A stretch of DNA of 64,000 bases from Zizania palustris (lineage: Eukaryota; Streptophyta; Magnoliopsida; Poales; Poaceae). Below, in pieces: positions 32,756-44,392 of this stretch (position 1 is the stretch's first letter; each line of letters starts with the position of its first letter). The DNA lies in the NCBI GenBank assembly GCA_019279435.1, contig JAAALK010000086.1, positions 15,421,913 to 15,485,912 of the forward strand, written 5' to 3'. Both the position numbers and the translations under genes were made by a program. Under the pieces are notes generated by a model that made no database searches, was not told where the DNA came from, and worked only from the letters and a program-made list of their open reading frames with translations.

Positions 32756-35509
32756 TCAGTGGCTGTAAGTGGGAGCAAATGGTCCGGCACCGGGTTTAGC
32801 AAAAGAGCTAAACCAGTGTCGAGCCATCTGCTCAAAAGACGGAAAGCAGAAATCATCAGAAAAGTTTGGACCAAAACGCGGCTCAAAGCGCGGTCCTCGG
32901 TTCTGCCTAAAGCCTCGGCTACGAGGTCCAGGTCCGTAGCCAAAACGGCCTGGAGCTCTACCGGAACGAGCACCACCATCTGGAGCACGGGCATGAAAGC
33001 CGTCTCCCCTACCACCACCCACACGACGCGGCCTGGCCTCCAGCCTCTCCCCGCGTCGAGGAACTCTCAGTCTACCACCCTGTTGGTAGAACTGCTCCTG
33101 ACCACCACGAGCACGCTCTGCTCTCTCAACCCGCTTCCTCCTGAAGCAAAACTCCGCAAGATGCCCGTCTCTCTGACAGTACTCACAATGATAGGTGGGC
33201 TTCTTGGAATGTGGTTGAGGCTTGGGGTTCTTGGGCTTAGTGGTGTTTGGTGTCGGCTTCTTAGGTTGAGAGGGTCCAGGAAGAGAGTCAAGAGAAGTGT
33301 GGAGAAGTTTGGGCTTTGGAACCCAGATGGGTTTCTTGGGTGGAGCTTTGGGTGGTTCATGGATCACTCCATCCTTGGGCTGACAAGCCTGGGAAGACTC
33401 AGTGGAATGGGTCTTGGGATATCTCTGCTCAGGAGTCATTTTACTCCACTCCACTGCCCGGCTAATGGCACTCTCAAAGTCAGCCTTGGTATAGGTGTAA
33501 CCTACCCCAAACCCATCCTGTCTCTTGAACTGCTGGATCATCATACCGAGCTGTGGCTCTCTTGCACTGATCCAACTCAGGATAGACCGGAGGTAAAAGT
33601 TCTCATTCTGAGAATCAGCTAGCTCCTCTCTCAAAGAAGCTAGTACCTCCACCTGAGACAAGCAGGTCTCACACTCACTATCTATCTGGACAGACTTCTC
33701 GGCTTTTAGCTTAATCAACTCCATTCTAAGAGACAGACAGTTCTCACAGACAGTGGGTGGAACTGACAATGTCTCAAGCTCTAGCCTAGTCCGCGCAAGC
33801 TCAACTCTCATTCTTTCCAAATCACCCAGATGCTTATCGCCCTTGACTTTCAGCTCAGCTAAACTAGCAAGATGAGATGGACAATCAGCACAGGGTACGA
33901 CGACAGTGGCTTGAGCATCTTTCAGCTCCAGCTGAGCGCTTTCAAGCTCAGTGGCCAAAGCGTCCCTCTCATCAACCCTTTCTGTGTACCTGGACTTCAG
34001 TGTCGACAGGTCACACAGAAGCACCTCACACTTTGGGCACTCGCTGCTATCACCCAAGTAAGGGGAAGAAGATAGACTCTCAATTCTGCCGTTGGCCACG
34101 GCAAGCTCACTCTCTAACTCATCTATCCTCTTCTTAGCCCCTCTAAGCAGTTTTTCCCGATACTTTAACTCCTGACGATTGCTTTCAAGTAAATCAACGA
34201 TTTCGCGTTCATAGGATGATACCTTTTCATTGTCGTCGTCGTCGGAGTCATCGGAGGAGCCCTTCTCTTCCTTATCCCCAAGAGCCATTGAGCAGAAACT
34301 CTTGCGGGATCTTCGGCGCTGGTGTGAGCGGCTCTTCGGTCTGTCACCGAAGGCCATGAAGCAAAGGCCCGCTGGATCGTCCTTGTCCTTCCCCTTCCTG
34401 ATGATGATCTCCTCATCGCTCGAGCTCGATGAAGAGGAAGAAGACGTGGACCGCTTGGAGTAGCTCTTCTCCATCTCAGCGAAGAAGGCCTTGTCGCGCT
34501 TCTTGTTCTCTCGCCGGTAGTCCTTCAGGGCCTTTCTGAAGAATCTGGTCTTTGGCTTGCCCTTAATGAAGGAGGAGCTTTCGTGCTTGCCGGAGTCGTG
34601 GAAGCCACCACCGGTGCCCTTCTTGTGGCCATTGCGCTTGGGGCAGTCGGCGATGAAGTGTCCTGGATCACCACACTCAAAGCATCCGGTCTTTGTGCCG
34701 TGTCTTTTGAACATCCTCTTATCATAGACACGACGCACCCGGTTGTTAAAAAGACACAAATCATCATCTCCCAACGACTCAAGCTGATCCTCAGTGATAG
34801 ACATCAAAGAGAACCCAACACAACTTACAGAAGAGGGATCAACAGAGGGTGTAGCAAGGGCCAGAGACTTTGATCCAGAGCCAGTGAGATTTGATCTCAA
34901 CTGGGTATCAACCTCGGTGGCCTTCAGCTTGCTAAACAAATCAGAAATGGTCAAGGTATCATAAGAAGTGCTCTCAATGATAGAGGATACCTTGATCTCC
35001 CAGATCTTTGGGTCCAAGGTATGAAGAACCTTGAGCGCCTGTTCATGATCTGAGACCAACTGAACACCCTCAGCCTTGTTGTCCCGAAGCTTGTTTATGA
35101 TCGACTGAAAACGACCAAACAAAGCTTCAACAGATTCACCCGGCTTTTGTGTGAAGTTCTCGTACTCACGCCGGTAGGTCTGATAGAGCCGAGCCTTGAC
35201 CTGAGCTGTCCCCTCATGGTGTGCCTGGAGGGTAGCCCAGATCTCTCTCGCAGTGGAGAGATGGCTCACACGCTCAAACTCAGTGGGACCCAAACCAGAA
35301 AACAAGATGTTCACCGCTTTGCTATTGTTCACATGCTGGGCGATGATACCAGGAGAATCACGCTCAGCAACTGGCAATATGACAAACGTAGCGTGAACGC
35401 AAATGTCCCAGATGTCCGAGCTTTGGCTCATGAGATAGGCTCGCATGCGAGTCTTCCAATAATTATAGCCATAAGCTTCCAAGGACGGGACCTTGCCAGG
35501 AGACGTCAT
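32756..35509 (-). CDS. gag: Copia-1 gag (long, Sirevirus type)
   Basis: The ATG at 35509 gives about 917 residues; an in-frame GTG lies two codons upstream. The N-terminal UBN2-like capsid region (about 60-185) contains NILFSGLGPTEFERVSH and GESVEALFGRF. Zinc knuckle CFECGDPGHFIADC is near residue 276. A serine and acidic tract, a long E/L/K-rich coiled-coil-like stretch (about 430-650) and a Pro/Lys-rich linker follow. Then come a second knuckle, CEYCQRDGHLAEFC, and an Arg/Gly-rich tail. Ordinary Copia gags are far shorter; the extension with a second knuckle is typical of Sireviruses. It forms virus-like particles and packages RNA. The frame ends TGA at 32758-32756 within a 40-base overlap with pol. 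Confidence 0.92.
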   Translation of the reverse strand: MTSPGKVPSLEAYGYNYWKTRMRAYLMSQSSDIWDICVHATFVILPVAERDSPGIIAQHVNNSKAVNILFSGLGPTEFERVSHLSTAREIWATLQAHHEGTAQVKARLYQTYRREYENFTQKPGESVEALFGRFQSIINKLRDNKAEGVQLVSDHEQALKVLHTLDPKIWEIKVSSIIESTSYDTLTISDLFSKLKATEVDTQLRSNLTGSGSKSLALATPSVDPSSVSCVGFSLMSITEDQLESLGDDDLCLFNNRVRRVYDKRMFKRHGTKTGCFECGDPGHFIADCPKRNGHKKGTGGGFHDSGKHESSSFIKGKPKTRFFRKALKDYRRENKKRDKAFFAEMEKSYSKRSTSSSSSSSSSDEEIIIRKGKDKDDPAGLCFMAFGDRPKSRSHQRRRSRKSFCSMALGDKEEKGSSDDSDDDDNEKVSSYEREIVDLLESNRQELKYREKLLRGAKKRIDELESELAVANGRIESLSSSPYLGDSSECPKCEVLLCDLSTLKSRYTERVDERDALATELESAQLELKDAQATVVVPCADCPSHLASLAELKVKGDKHLGDLERMRVELARTRLELETLSVPPTVCENCLSLRMELIKLKAEKSVQIDSECETCLSQVEVLASLREELADSQNENFYLRSILSWISAREPQLGMMIQQFKRQDGFGVGYTYTKADFESAISRAVEWSKMTPEQRYPKTHSTESSQACQPKDGVIHEPPKAPPKKPIWVPKPKLLHTSLDSLPGPSQPKKPTPNTTKPKNPKPQPHSKKPTYHCEYCQRDGHLAEFCFRRKRVERAERARGGQEQFYQQGGRLRVPRRGERLEARPRRVGGGRGDGFHARAPDGGARSGRAPGRFGYGPGPRSRGFRQNRGPRFEPRFGPNFSDDFCFPSFEQMARHWFSSFAKPGAGPFAPTYSH

Positions 35510-35560
35510 GATCACTACTGGGGTTTAGAACCGGTTAAGGTATGGAAAAACCCTAACCAG

Positions 35561-35572
35561 GCTCTGATACCA
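35561..35572 (-). promoter_or_regulatory. Copia-1 primer-binding site (initiator Met tRNA)
   Basis: The minus strand reads TGGTATCAGAGC two bases after the 5' LTR end, complementary to the 3' end of plant initiator tRNA-Met. Confidence 0.95.
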
Positions 35573-35574
35573 CT

Positions 35575-36727
35575 TGTAGGACCGAAAGTAGCGACCAGAG
35601 GGGGGGTGAATGGGCGCCTAAAAAAAATTCTTTCGAATCAATGGCCTGTTCCCAATACCCAACGCACCTCGACAGACTTAGCAGGGAAAAGTAAACAGAT
35701 CAACAAGACCTAAAAAGATCTAGCCTAAAAACAACCAGTGTCCTAATCGAAAAGACACCCACACAGTGCTAACAGGCAGATTAAATAAAGAATTCAAATC
35801 ATGACAGATCAAACTTCACAGAAATAAATCATCACAGCAATTTATCTGAGTTTGAGAGGTTACTGTTCAAAGTTGTCTCCTGTTAGGTACTTGATGAAGC
35901 CTGTGCAGAGCGAAGCCAGAAATAGTAGCTACCGAAGCCAAGAAAGTCGGAGCCTGGAAAGTGTTCACAGCCCGGTTGCGGTGCAGGCACAATAAACAGC
36001 AACCACAAACGAACAGAGAAAACTAGTGCGGCGGCGGATGAACTGTGGAGGAAGGAGAAGCAAAAAAGGTGAACTCTGATATTTCTTTTCAAAAATGAGT
36101 TAACCCTAACCCTAGGGATTGGGGCCTATTTATAGGCAGCCCAATAAATGGGTAAAACGCAGAAATACCCCTAGAGTTTTTTACAGACACTGAAAATAAA
36201 TGGAAAAGACTAAAACTGCCCTTAGGATATTTTTACAGACTCGACTGACAGACTGTGGGCCTAAAGGCAAAATAGTAAAAACCTAAATAAAGGTAACTTG
36301 TCCTGATGCGGAGCTTTCGTAGCAGCTACGGCTTCGCTCCAGGACGGTCCGATCCAAGATCAGTGGTCGTCAGTTTTGCGCCGAAACTGACAAAGCGTCC
36401 ACCGTCTTCGCACCGGGTACCCGGATTGGGCCGGCCCGATTCCGCGGCTCCCTCAGCCCGGCAATCACTCGCCGCCCGTGTACCTGAGTCAATCCCGGTC
36501 AACAGTCCAGTGGATCCTCTGCTGCTCCTAGCCCATGTACCCGGATTGGGCCAGCCCGACTTCGCGGCCTTCTCTGCCCGACAGTCGCTTGCTGCCCGTG
36601 TACCTGAGTCACACGCGGCCCAGACGCAGCAGGTCTTCTCTCTCTTTTCAGTCCTCTTTGACTATCGTTGACAATGACTCATCACATCGGGAGCCATGAG
36701 GCCCACGCTATTCAGCATGGCTCCTCA
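35575..36727 (-). repeat. Copia-1 5' LTR
   Basis: 1,153 bp, with minus-strand TATAAATA at 36127-36134. It differs from the 3' LTR at about 35599-35605 (G run), 35790, 35973 and 36689. Confidence 0.95.
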
Positions 36728-36732
36728 ACGGC
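36728..36732. repeat. Copia-1 target site duplication, right
   Basis: ACGGC, matching 27021-27025. Confidence 0.95.
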
Positions 36733-36947
36733 GACGGGCTCCGGCCGGGACGATGGTGGCGGGTGGCAGTGGGGCTCTAGGATGGTGAGACAGGCGGAGG
36801 GCGGTGGCGACGAGTGGAGGGGGTGGCGGCGACGGGCTCCGAGGGCGTCGACGACTGGCTCGGGAGTACGGCGGCAACGGGCGGAGGGCGAAAGTGGGAG
36901 TTTGAAGTTAGGTTTAAGCGGGAGTGAAAGTTATATATAGCTGTATT

Positions 36948-37135
36948 AGCAGTGGCAGGAAAGATGACGTCATCTTGCCCGCCACTGCTATTTCTCTTAG
37001 TAGTGGTGGGCGATGACGTCACCAGCCCACAACTACTAATCCACCCGCCACTGTATTCCTCTTAGTAGTGGCGGACCGCTGACGTCACCGGACTACCGCT
37101 ACTAAAAAGAATAGAAGTGGTGGCTGGTGACGTCA
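36948..37135. promoter_or_regulatory. CACTA 3' subterminal zone with four TGACGTCA sites (U2)
   Basis: Sites at 36965, 37014, 37080 and 37128 match those of U1. Copia-1 landed about 220 bp outside the first site, within the GC-rich end of the CACTA. Confidence 0.6.
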
Positions 37136-37227
37136 GCATGCCCTCCACTGATTACACCCGACCGCCACTACTAATAGCAGTAGGGATTATCTAGCATACG
37201 TTGTGCTTACATTTCGAGGAACACTTT

Positions 37228-37281
37228 GTAGCGCAGTGGTGCGGAGGGTTGCTTGGGGCCATGCGGTTCGAGGTTCGAACC
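37228..37281 (+). repeat. tRNA-related / SINE-like Pol III promoter remnant (U2)
   Basis: Same A-box (TAGCGCAGTGG) and B-box (GGTTCGAACC, 37272-37281) arrangement as at 12998. Confidence 0.45.
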
Positions 37282-37605
37282 TTGCTGCCGGAAGACGGTT
37301 TGAGGTTTGAACCTTGCTGTTGGCCTCCTAATTTTTAGCACTTTTTATTGAGGTTTAAATCCTCATTTGAACTTGAATTTTTTTAACAATAAAAATACAT
37401 CATAACTTATAAATTTTTTTAAAAAATGGTATTTTTCTGCCTCGATTTACGTTAGACATGTATTAACTATAATTAAATAATAACCTATATATATTACCAA
37501 TATCTTAAACAAAATGACATAATTTATTTTACAAATACGCATGCTAAACATAAATGATCTAGCCTTGCACTAATTTTCCATCGTCGTCGGTGCGTAGATA
37601 AGGAA

Positions 37606-40600
37606 TCACACTGTCAAATGATAATTTTGCTTCAACCACATTGATCCTTGATATGTCAACAAAAAACGGCACCTCATCAAACTGATTGTATTCTTCTTCA
37701 TCTTCGACTCCATCAACTCCAACAATTCTTCATTTTCCTGGAGCAACGATGTATTTTTTCTCGTCTTAAGGATCAAGTATGTAAAATACTTGTGCCACGG
37801 ATTGAGCGAGTATCCAAGGGTCATCTCTATAACCCACCTTATTAAGGTCAACTATCGTAAAACCGTAATCATCCACCTCCACACCTTCTGGATGTCTAAC
37901 CCACTGGCACTTAAATACAGGGATTTCTATAGAGTTCCCGTAGTTAAGTTCTCATATTTCTTTGATGTATCCATAGTAAGCATTCTTTTGTCTAGTGTTG
38001 TCTTCTGCATCTGCTCTGACACCACTATTTTGGCGTGGACTCTTTTGATCCTTTGCTTTGGTATAGAATGTGAAACCATTGATGTCATACACTTGCCATA
38101 TTTTAACCATGCTCAATGGACCGTAAGACAATTTATTTATCATCATCTCTTCGTCGGTTTCTCTAATCAAAAGGTTTAGATCCCTCATCCATGATGTGAA
38201 ATGAATTTTGTGTTATTTCATAATCCATTGTTCATCGCAATCTTCATTCTTTTCACGAAGCTCTTGCAGGTGTTGTTCAACATATGGTCTCATAATCGCC
38301 AACTGATGCATTACACTGTAATGTGATTCTCTTATTGTTTGGTAGCTATTGTATCATATGATTTTCCTGCCTTTAGTTCCTTTACCGGTGAGTCTTCCAT
38401 GGTGCCGGAACACGGGAACTTCTATTGGTTTTCCATCACTTATGTAATCTGCGTAGCACTCAATGACTTCCTTAGTCGTTTAGCCCTCTATCATGGAACC
38501 CTCTAGATAAGCACGATTTCGTACGTAACCCTTGAAGATAACCATTAGACGCTCGTACGCATACATATTGTGCAGGTACGTTGGACCAAGAACAAAGATT
38601 TGGTCTTCTATATGTATCATATAGTGCTCCATAATATCAAAATATGAAGGAGGAAAGCGCATCTCAAGCTCACACATAGTCTCCCTCATTTGTTTACGTA
38701 ATTCATTTAACTCTTCAATGTCGATCACCTTCTTTGATATGACATTGAAGAAGTGACACATGCGTGTTATCACCGTCTTCAGAAATGAATGTTTGATTCC
38801 TCTTACTGCGATGGCGAGGAATAGCCCAAGCATAACATGACAATCATGAGTGTTGTAGCCGCTCATCCTCAAATCTGCTACGGAGACAATATTCTTTATA
38901 TTCGTTGAGAATCCTGTTGGAACTCTAATTCCATTTAGACACCTGCAGATTGATCTTTTCTCGTCAATTGTGAGGTTATAGCTAGCAGCCAGAAGGAAAA
39001 ATTTTCCATTGGCCCTTTCCCGTGGGTGACGCTTGGGTCTAATTCCGAGAGTTTGAAGGTTCCTTCATACTTTGAGTCCATCTTTTAACTTGCCCGGTAT
39101 GTCTAACAAAATACCGATGGTTTTTTCGAAGAAATTCTTCTCAACGTGCATTGTATCGATAGCATGACCAATCTCCAACTCCTTCAATAGGGCAAATATC
39201 TAAAGAAGATTGACTGCTTTTTAAATGGAGCATCCTTGGAAATTTTTTTAGATTTCTTCCTCTTCTTTCCGAAAACAACTTTGATATTCTTCACCATTTC
39301 GAATAGAAATTTGTCGTCTCGATGCCGTGGAGGCTGTCCAAGCTCGATTGTACCATCAGAATGGTTCCTATTTATTCGATATTTGTGGTTTCTTGGTAAA
39401 AATCTGCGGTGTCGCATATATATATCGTCTTAGCGAATGATGGAAGATGCACAGATTCTGTCTGGTCCACACACACTACACATGATGTCTTTCCTTTAAG
39501 ACATACGTCTCGGGTTGTCAGCTATGGTGCAAAAGATCATGGCTCTTAGATTGAAGTGCTCTTTCTTGTGCTCATCCCACACACAGACACCATGTTCCCA
39601 TAGACATTTCATATCCTCCATCAAAGGTTCTAGAAAGATATCAATGTCATTGCTAGGTTGTTTTGGACTGGAAATTAGAGTAGTGAGCATAAGGTATTTT
39701 CTTTTATGGCACAACCATGATGGAATGTTGAACAAGCACAGAAAGACCGGCCACGTACTGTGTAGGTTCCTCATCTCACCGAAGGGATTCATTCCATCCG
39801 TGCTAAGTCCCATCCTGATATTTCTGGGATCCTCCGAGAAATCTGGATGGGCCAGGTCAAATGATTTCCACTACCTAGCATCCGTAGGGTGCCAAAGTTT
39901 TCCGTCCTTCTTTTGCCCAACGAAATGCCAGATTAATAGTTCAACATCTCTAGGATTAGAGAACATATGTTTCAAGCGATCAATCACCGGTAGGTACCAC
40001 ATTACAAAGGTTGGAACTTTCCTCTCCGACTTATATATGTGCTGGTCTGCAATAACATTTTTATTCCTCTTCTGCAACCTCTTATTCTTCTTCCGGTGGT
40101 CATTGTAGTCCTCCACACAGTCATTTGGACATTTGTATCGACTTGCGTTGCACTGCGGATAGCTCTCTAACAATTCATACTCTTTTCGATATAGGATACA
40201 GTGGTTTGGACATGCATAAATCTTCTGAACACCCAAAGTCAACGGATAAATCATCTTCTTTGCTTGGTACGTATCAGATGGCAGACCATTGGGTTTCGGG
40301 AAAACCTTTTTTAGGAGCTGTAAAAGATCTAAAAAACTAGTGTCGGACCATCCATTGCTGGCCTTCAGTTTCATAAGCTCAAGAGTTGTGTACAATATAG
40401 TATACTGCTTATCACAACCGTGGCGTTCCTCATAAAGAAGCTTTTTTATGCTTTGTCAAGTGCTTCAAAGTTATCGTAGCCTTTGGTTGTAATTCTCTAC
40501 AACAGCACCTCGGTCGCAACATTTTGCATCAGTTCCTCACATCAAAGGCGTCATCATCATCATGTTGATCAACATTATGTGTTATGTCGGATGTATGATC

Positions 40601-40867
40601 ACAACCTCTTCTATATTGATGAGCATCTTGCGGCACATCAGGAGGGTTTTGGCCCATCTCACCGTGTTTCGTCCATATATAATAGTTCTTCATGAAACCA
40701 TTTTTTAACAAGTGAAATCGTATGGTTTCACGATCTGAACACGGATACATCGCTTCACACTGACGGGAAGCATATTGTGCGGCAGCTTCAGTAAATTCAG
40801 TTACTCTGTTAAAATATGTCACCACATCTCCGTCGTTGGACGAGTACATCCAGGACCTGTACTCCAT
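37606..40867 (-). pseudogene. CACTA TNP2-like transposase pseudogene (U2)
   Basis: Same domain order as U1: Transpos_assoc-like 40867-40529; pre-catalytic region 40395-39871; Transposase_21 about 39845-39040; DUF4218 about 38930-38480; and C-terminal DUF4216-like about 37960-37790. The C-terminal frame is better kept here than in U1 (38188-37952 open), because U1 lacks single bases near 13672 and 13850. The TAG after HPTDAR is shared with the other copies. Confidence 0.85.
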
Positions 40868-41506
40868 CTAAAACATATATTATTTAAAAAATATTAATAA
40901 TTCATTATTGTTAATTTTAGTAATTTACAAATTGAAAATATAATTATTTATCGCTCATAACAACATTAATTAAAAATGCTTTAATTCAAACTATGTATTA
41001 AGTAGAAAAAATATTAAATAAATTAACTACATTAGTTTCTCTCTCCAAACAACATAACTCTATATCTATAATCATAAATCAAATTAAAAAAGAGATTAAA
41101 ATGACGTAAAAATTTATATAAGTGATTAATAATTGTGAGGAGGGTCATATTTGTTCATTTGGGAGAAATAAACACTATAAATGGAAGAATATTTGAAAAT
41201 TTCTATTCACAAACCCTAAATTAGTAAAACGCTAATAACTCATTATATACATGATTAAATACAAAATAAATGTGAGATTCGGCGTGGATTTACATACTAG
41301 AATGAAATGCTTCAAAAGAAACGAAAACAAAGCCTCCCCCTCTTTATCTAGATTTTTGTCGCCATTGTACGGACCAAATTAAATGCGAACTCCAGTAGCC
41401 TCGGGCTCAGGGAGGAAGAAGGTCCGTATTTATAGCCAAAATAGTAGTGGAGATCGCAAGTGATGTCATCAATTCATTAGTAGCGGACAGCGTAGCAGCG
41501 GCGGAC

Positions 41507-41599
41507 AGCACCAGCGCCCGCCACTACTATTGGTAAAGTAGTGGCGGTCGTTGCTGAACCGCCACTACTTTACCAATAGTAGTGGCGGGCGCTGGTGCT
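41507..41599. repeat. Perfect 42-bp inverted repeat near the CACTA 5' end (U2)
   Basis: Arms 41507-41548 and 41558-41599, loop 9 bases, identical to U1. Confidence 0.9.
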
Positions 41600-41694
41600 G
41601 GCGTCAGCACTAGCCACTCTAGTGGTGGGCTTCTAATGGCCCACCACTACAGTGAAAAACTACAACGCCACTACAGTAGCAATTTGTAGTAGTG

Positions 41695-42135
41695 ATAAGA
41701 TCCTATCAATATGTAACATTGTAGACATAGTTTTTTCTATCTTGTCTGCTTTTGTAGGTTCTCTTTCGCAAAAACAGAATTTAGAACAAATTTTATGAAT
41801 AGCATAGTTGTAATTATCAATTGTTTTGAAATCTTGTAATATAATATGATCCCAATCGTGAATTGCACTGGACAACAATATTGTTTTTTGCCGATCATAT
41901 CGTTGTTTGAGAGCTTTCCACAAAGTGTTAAGATCTTTTTCTAATACATATTCAATCAGATTTGAGGTCTGTATGGATATGATTCCTAATTAAATATACA
42001 TTATATATGAATTCATCTCTTAACTATGTGACCCCTTCTTGTGGGTCTTGTATTGTCGCTAGTATATCATGGGATGCAAGGCTGACCTTGACGTCCATTG
42101 CCCATGTTGAATAGTTGTGACCATCAAGATTCAAG
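41695..42135 (-). pseudogene. DUF4219/UBN2 gag remnant cut by CACTA (U2)
   Basis: Same content as 17456-17896, open from 41923 to the CACTA edge. Copia-2 inserted about 280 bp to its right. Confidence 0.75.
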
Positions 42136-42409
42136 AGTCAATATGTCGAACTATTTGTTAGTTATTTTTTCTATAAGGAATTGAGTCATAATTAGCAATC
42201 ATGGTATCGTTGCAAATAAATGATGCAAAAAATGAAAAACAAGTGTAAACTTGAATTTTAGTGACAATAATCTTAATGTGTAACACACAATAAAGAAGTT
42301 ATAAAATGGGTGTAGATCTTATTTATTTAGGAAGACATAATCTTCCATATGGTTAGTAGATGTCAATACTCCTAATATTGTGTTAAAAATTAGAAAGACA
42401 TTTTTTGAA

Positions 42410-42414
42410 GGTAA
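42410..42414. repeat. Copia-2 target site duplication, left
   Basis: GGTAA before the LTR, matching 53250-53254. The empty site is readable in U1 near 18173 (GAAGGTAATCATT). Confidence 0.95.
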
Positions 42415-44392
42415 TGTTGGACCGGAAACGGCGACCAGAGGGGGGTGAATGGGAGCTTTTTAAAATTTCTGGCTAAAAACTTAGCCTTCGGTTCTGTTCT
42501 GTCTTCTGCGGAACAGGCTTCGACCACAGCCTTCGAAGGTCTGGTTCGGAGGTACTTCGACACCTTCGAACACAGGCTTCGGATTGGCAAAAGTTCGAAG
42601 CCAAGAAGACTTCGCTCCACTTACAACCCTCGAAAATCTACTCTGCTAAGTCAGTGCAGGCTCCGCACACAAGGTGCTTCGAGCAGGCTTCGCACTTCAC
42701 CCTTCGCAGGAGTGGACAGCCCTCTGAGGACTTCGACCAAGTACTTAGCGCCAGCAACTGGTGCTGGGCTTCGCACACGAAGGTCTACACGCACACAAAA
42801 CGGACTATGCTAAAGGCTTCGACACAAGAAGCACTACGGGAAACGAACAGGGCTTCGCTAGTAAGCAGCGAGGTCTTGCCTCGTGTTACACAGAGCGACA
42901 ACACACTGTAAAGCACACTTCGTGATAAAACACCCTTCGCCTAGACAGGCTTCGGTGAACTAAAACTAGCGAGGTATGCAATACGAGCTCAAGCAAAAGC
43001 ACACAGAAGCAGGGCTTCGCCGCTTGAACAAGGAACACAAAATATATTGAACTCAGAATGAATACAGCGAGGTCTGTCTACAGGAGCTCAACAGTAAATG
43101 CTCAAAGTGTTAAATGTTACCTACCGAGCTCCCATATTTATAGCCCACGGCTTCATCCTAAGGAAGTGACTACTTTACCCCTAGGGTTTACATCCATTTT
43201 GTCTCTACAGAACTAAGGGGTACAAAAGGTAGTCCACCTTTATTTTGGAGGCTTCTCTGTCAGCTGCAGAGGGGACAGTGTCAGCCTTTTTCAGAACAGA
43301 CAGTGTCAGCCTTTACAGTGTTGACTTCTGGAACCTCCCTTCGCACCAGAGGGTGCGGTAGCTTCGGCGAGAAGCCTGCAGCCTGTTGGCCTTCGCTCCC
43401 CCGAAGAAGTTCTTCGATACAGTGACGGTTTTGAGCCGAAGCCGTCAAAGCCTTTGTGCCTTCGCACCACCACCTCCGGAGTGGATCACCACGGCTTCGC
43501 AGCTACTCCCAGCTTGAACACCGTCCGTCCGTGTACCGAAGCCATGCATGGCCGAAGCACCACAAGTCATCCTCACTCCGAAGCCCCACCTTCGGAGTTC
43601 CACCCTTCGAAGTCCCTCCTTCGTCCAAGGCCTCCGCATGAAGCATTCCATGAGCACTCCGTCTCAGTGCCTCACTCCGAGCACACTCCTCGACGAGCCT
43701 CACCCGGACCATGCCTTCGATGCGCCTCGACTTTTGAGACCTTCGTCGGGCAACCTTCGAGTGTCTCCCTCCGGAGCACACTTCGAACTCCTTGCCTCCG
43801 CAGAGGACTTTGGTCCACCAACTTCGAAATCACTCCTTCCGGAGTACCTTCGAAGTGCCTCACCTCCGAGGACTTTGTCTCGGAGTACCTTCAGCCGGAG
43901 CCACGCTCCGCACTCTCTGCCTTCACCTGGCACGTCTCGACCCGAGGACCGACCCTGACCACCTTCGCAGCCACCGTGACGGAGCTCCCCGCTCCCCTGG
44001 CATCAAGCCACCCGCTTGACCCAGGTTCACCTGGCTCGAACCCTGTCCGTCGCCTCCGAAGTCCCTGCGCACCACAGACAAGCAAACAAGTGTATCCAGT
44101 ACTCCGGAGACCTCTCCGGGTTAGCAACCTCCGGTACACACTCCGGTGTACCGCCCAAAGTACCGAAGCCATCGGTACGAACCCTGTCATCGTGTACTGC
44201 CGGACCCCTCCGACAGGTACACTCCGCTGCACAGCTGCAGCAAGCAAACACCGAACACACTCCGGTGACACACCTCCGAACACCCTTCGGAGGTACCACC
44301 TCCGAAGCCCCTTCGGAGGTACCCTTCGAACAGAGGGTAAATAAGCCCGTCAATCACTCATCACAAACACCGAAACCACCCTTGGTTTCTCA
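42415..44392 (-). repeat. Copia-2 3' LTR
   Basis: Minus strand TGAGAAACC to GGTCCAACA, with TATAAATA at 43135-43142. The U3 part is crowded with TTCGAAG, CTTCGG and CTCCGGAG motifs. Open frames on either strand inside it are side effects of this composition. Confidence 0.95.

Larger units (their letters stand above)
27026..36727 (-). mobile_element. Copia-1: full-length Sirevirus-type LTR retrotransposon
   Basis: 9,702 bp on the minus strand: 5' LTR 35575-36727, PBS 35561-35572, gag, pol, 1.4-kb non-coding tail, PPT 28178-28189, 3' LTR 27026-28177, and a perfect 5-bp TSD. The very long gag with two zinc knuckles, the initiator-Met PBS, the ladder of purine tracts before the 3' LTR and the LTR-end motif CACCCCCCTCTGGTCGC together point to the Sirevirus (Maximus/SIRE) lineage of Copia. 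By eye the two LTRs differ by about three substitutions and one indel. Confidence 0.95.
26835..41694 (-). mobile_element. CACTA (En/Spm) transposon interrupted by Copia-1 (U2)
   Basis: Outer ends correspond to those of the U1 copy. Removing 27026-36732 (Copia-1 plus one TSD copy) leaves about 5.15 kb. The right terminus is TTTGTAGTAGTG at 41683-41694, followed by ATA. Confidence 0.8.

Noticed and set aside
43454..44344. 296-codon plus-strand open frame inside the Copia-2 LTR, also at 52311-53201
   Set aside because: It lies antisense in an LTR, consists of low-complexity Ser/Pro/Thr/Arg stretches from CTTCG and CCGGAG words, and is matched by open frames in other frames of the same DNA. Its conservation only reflects LTR identity.
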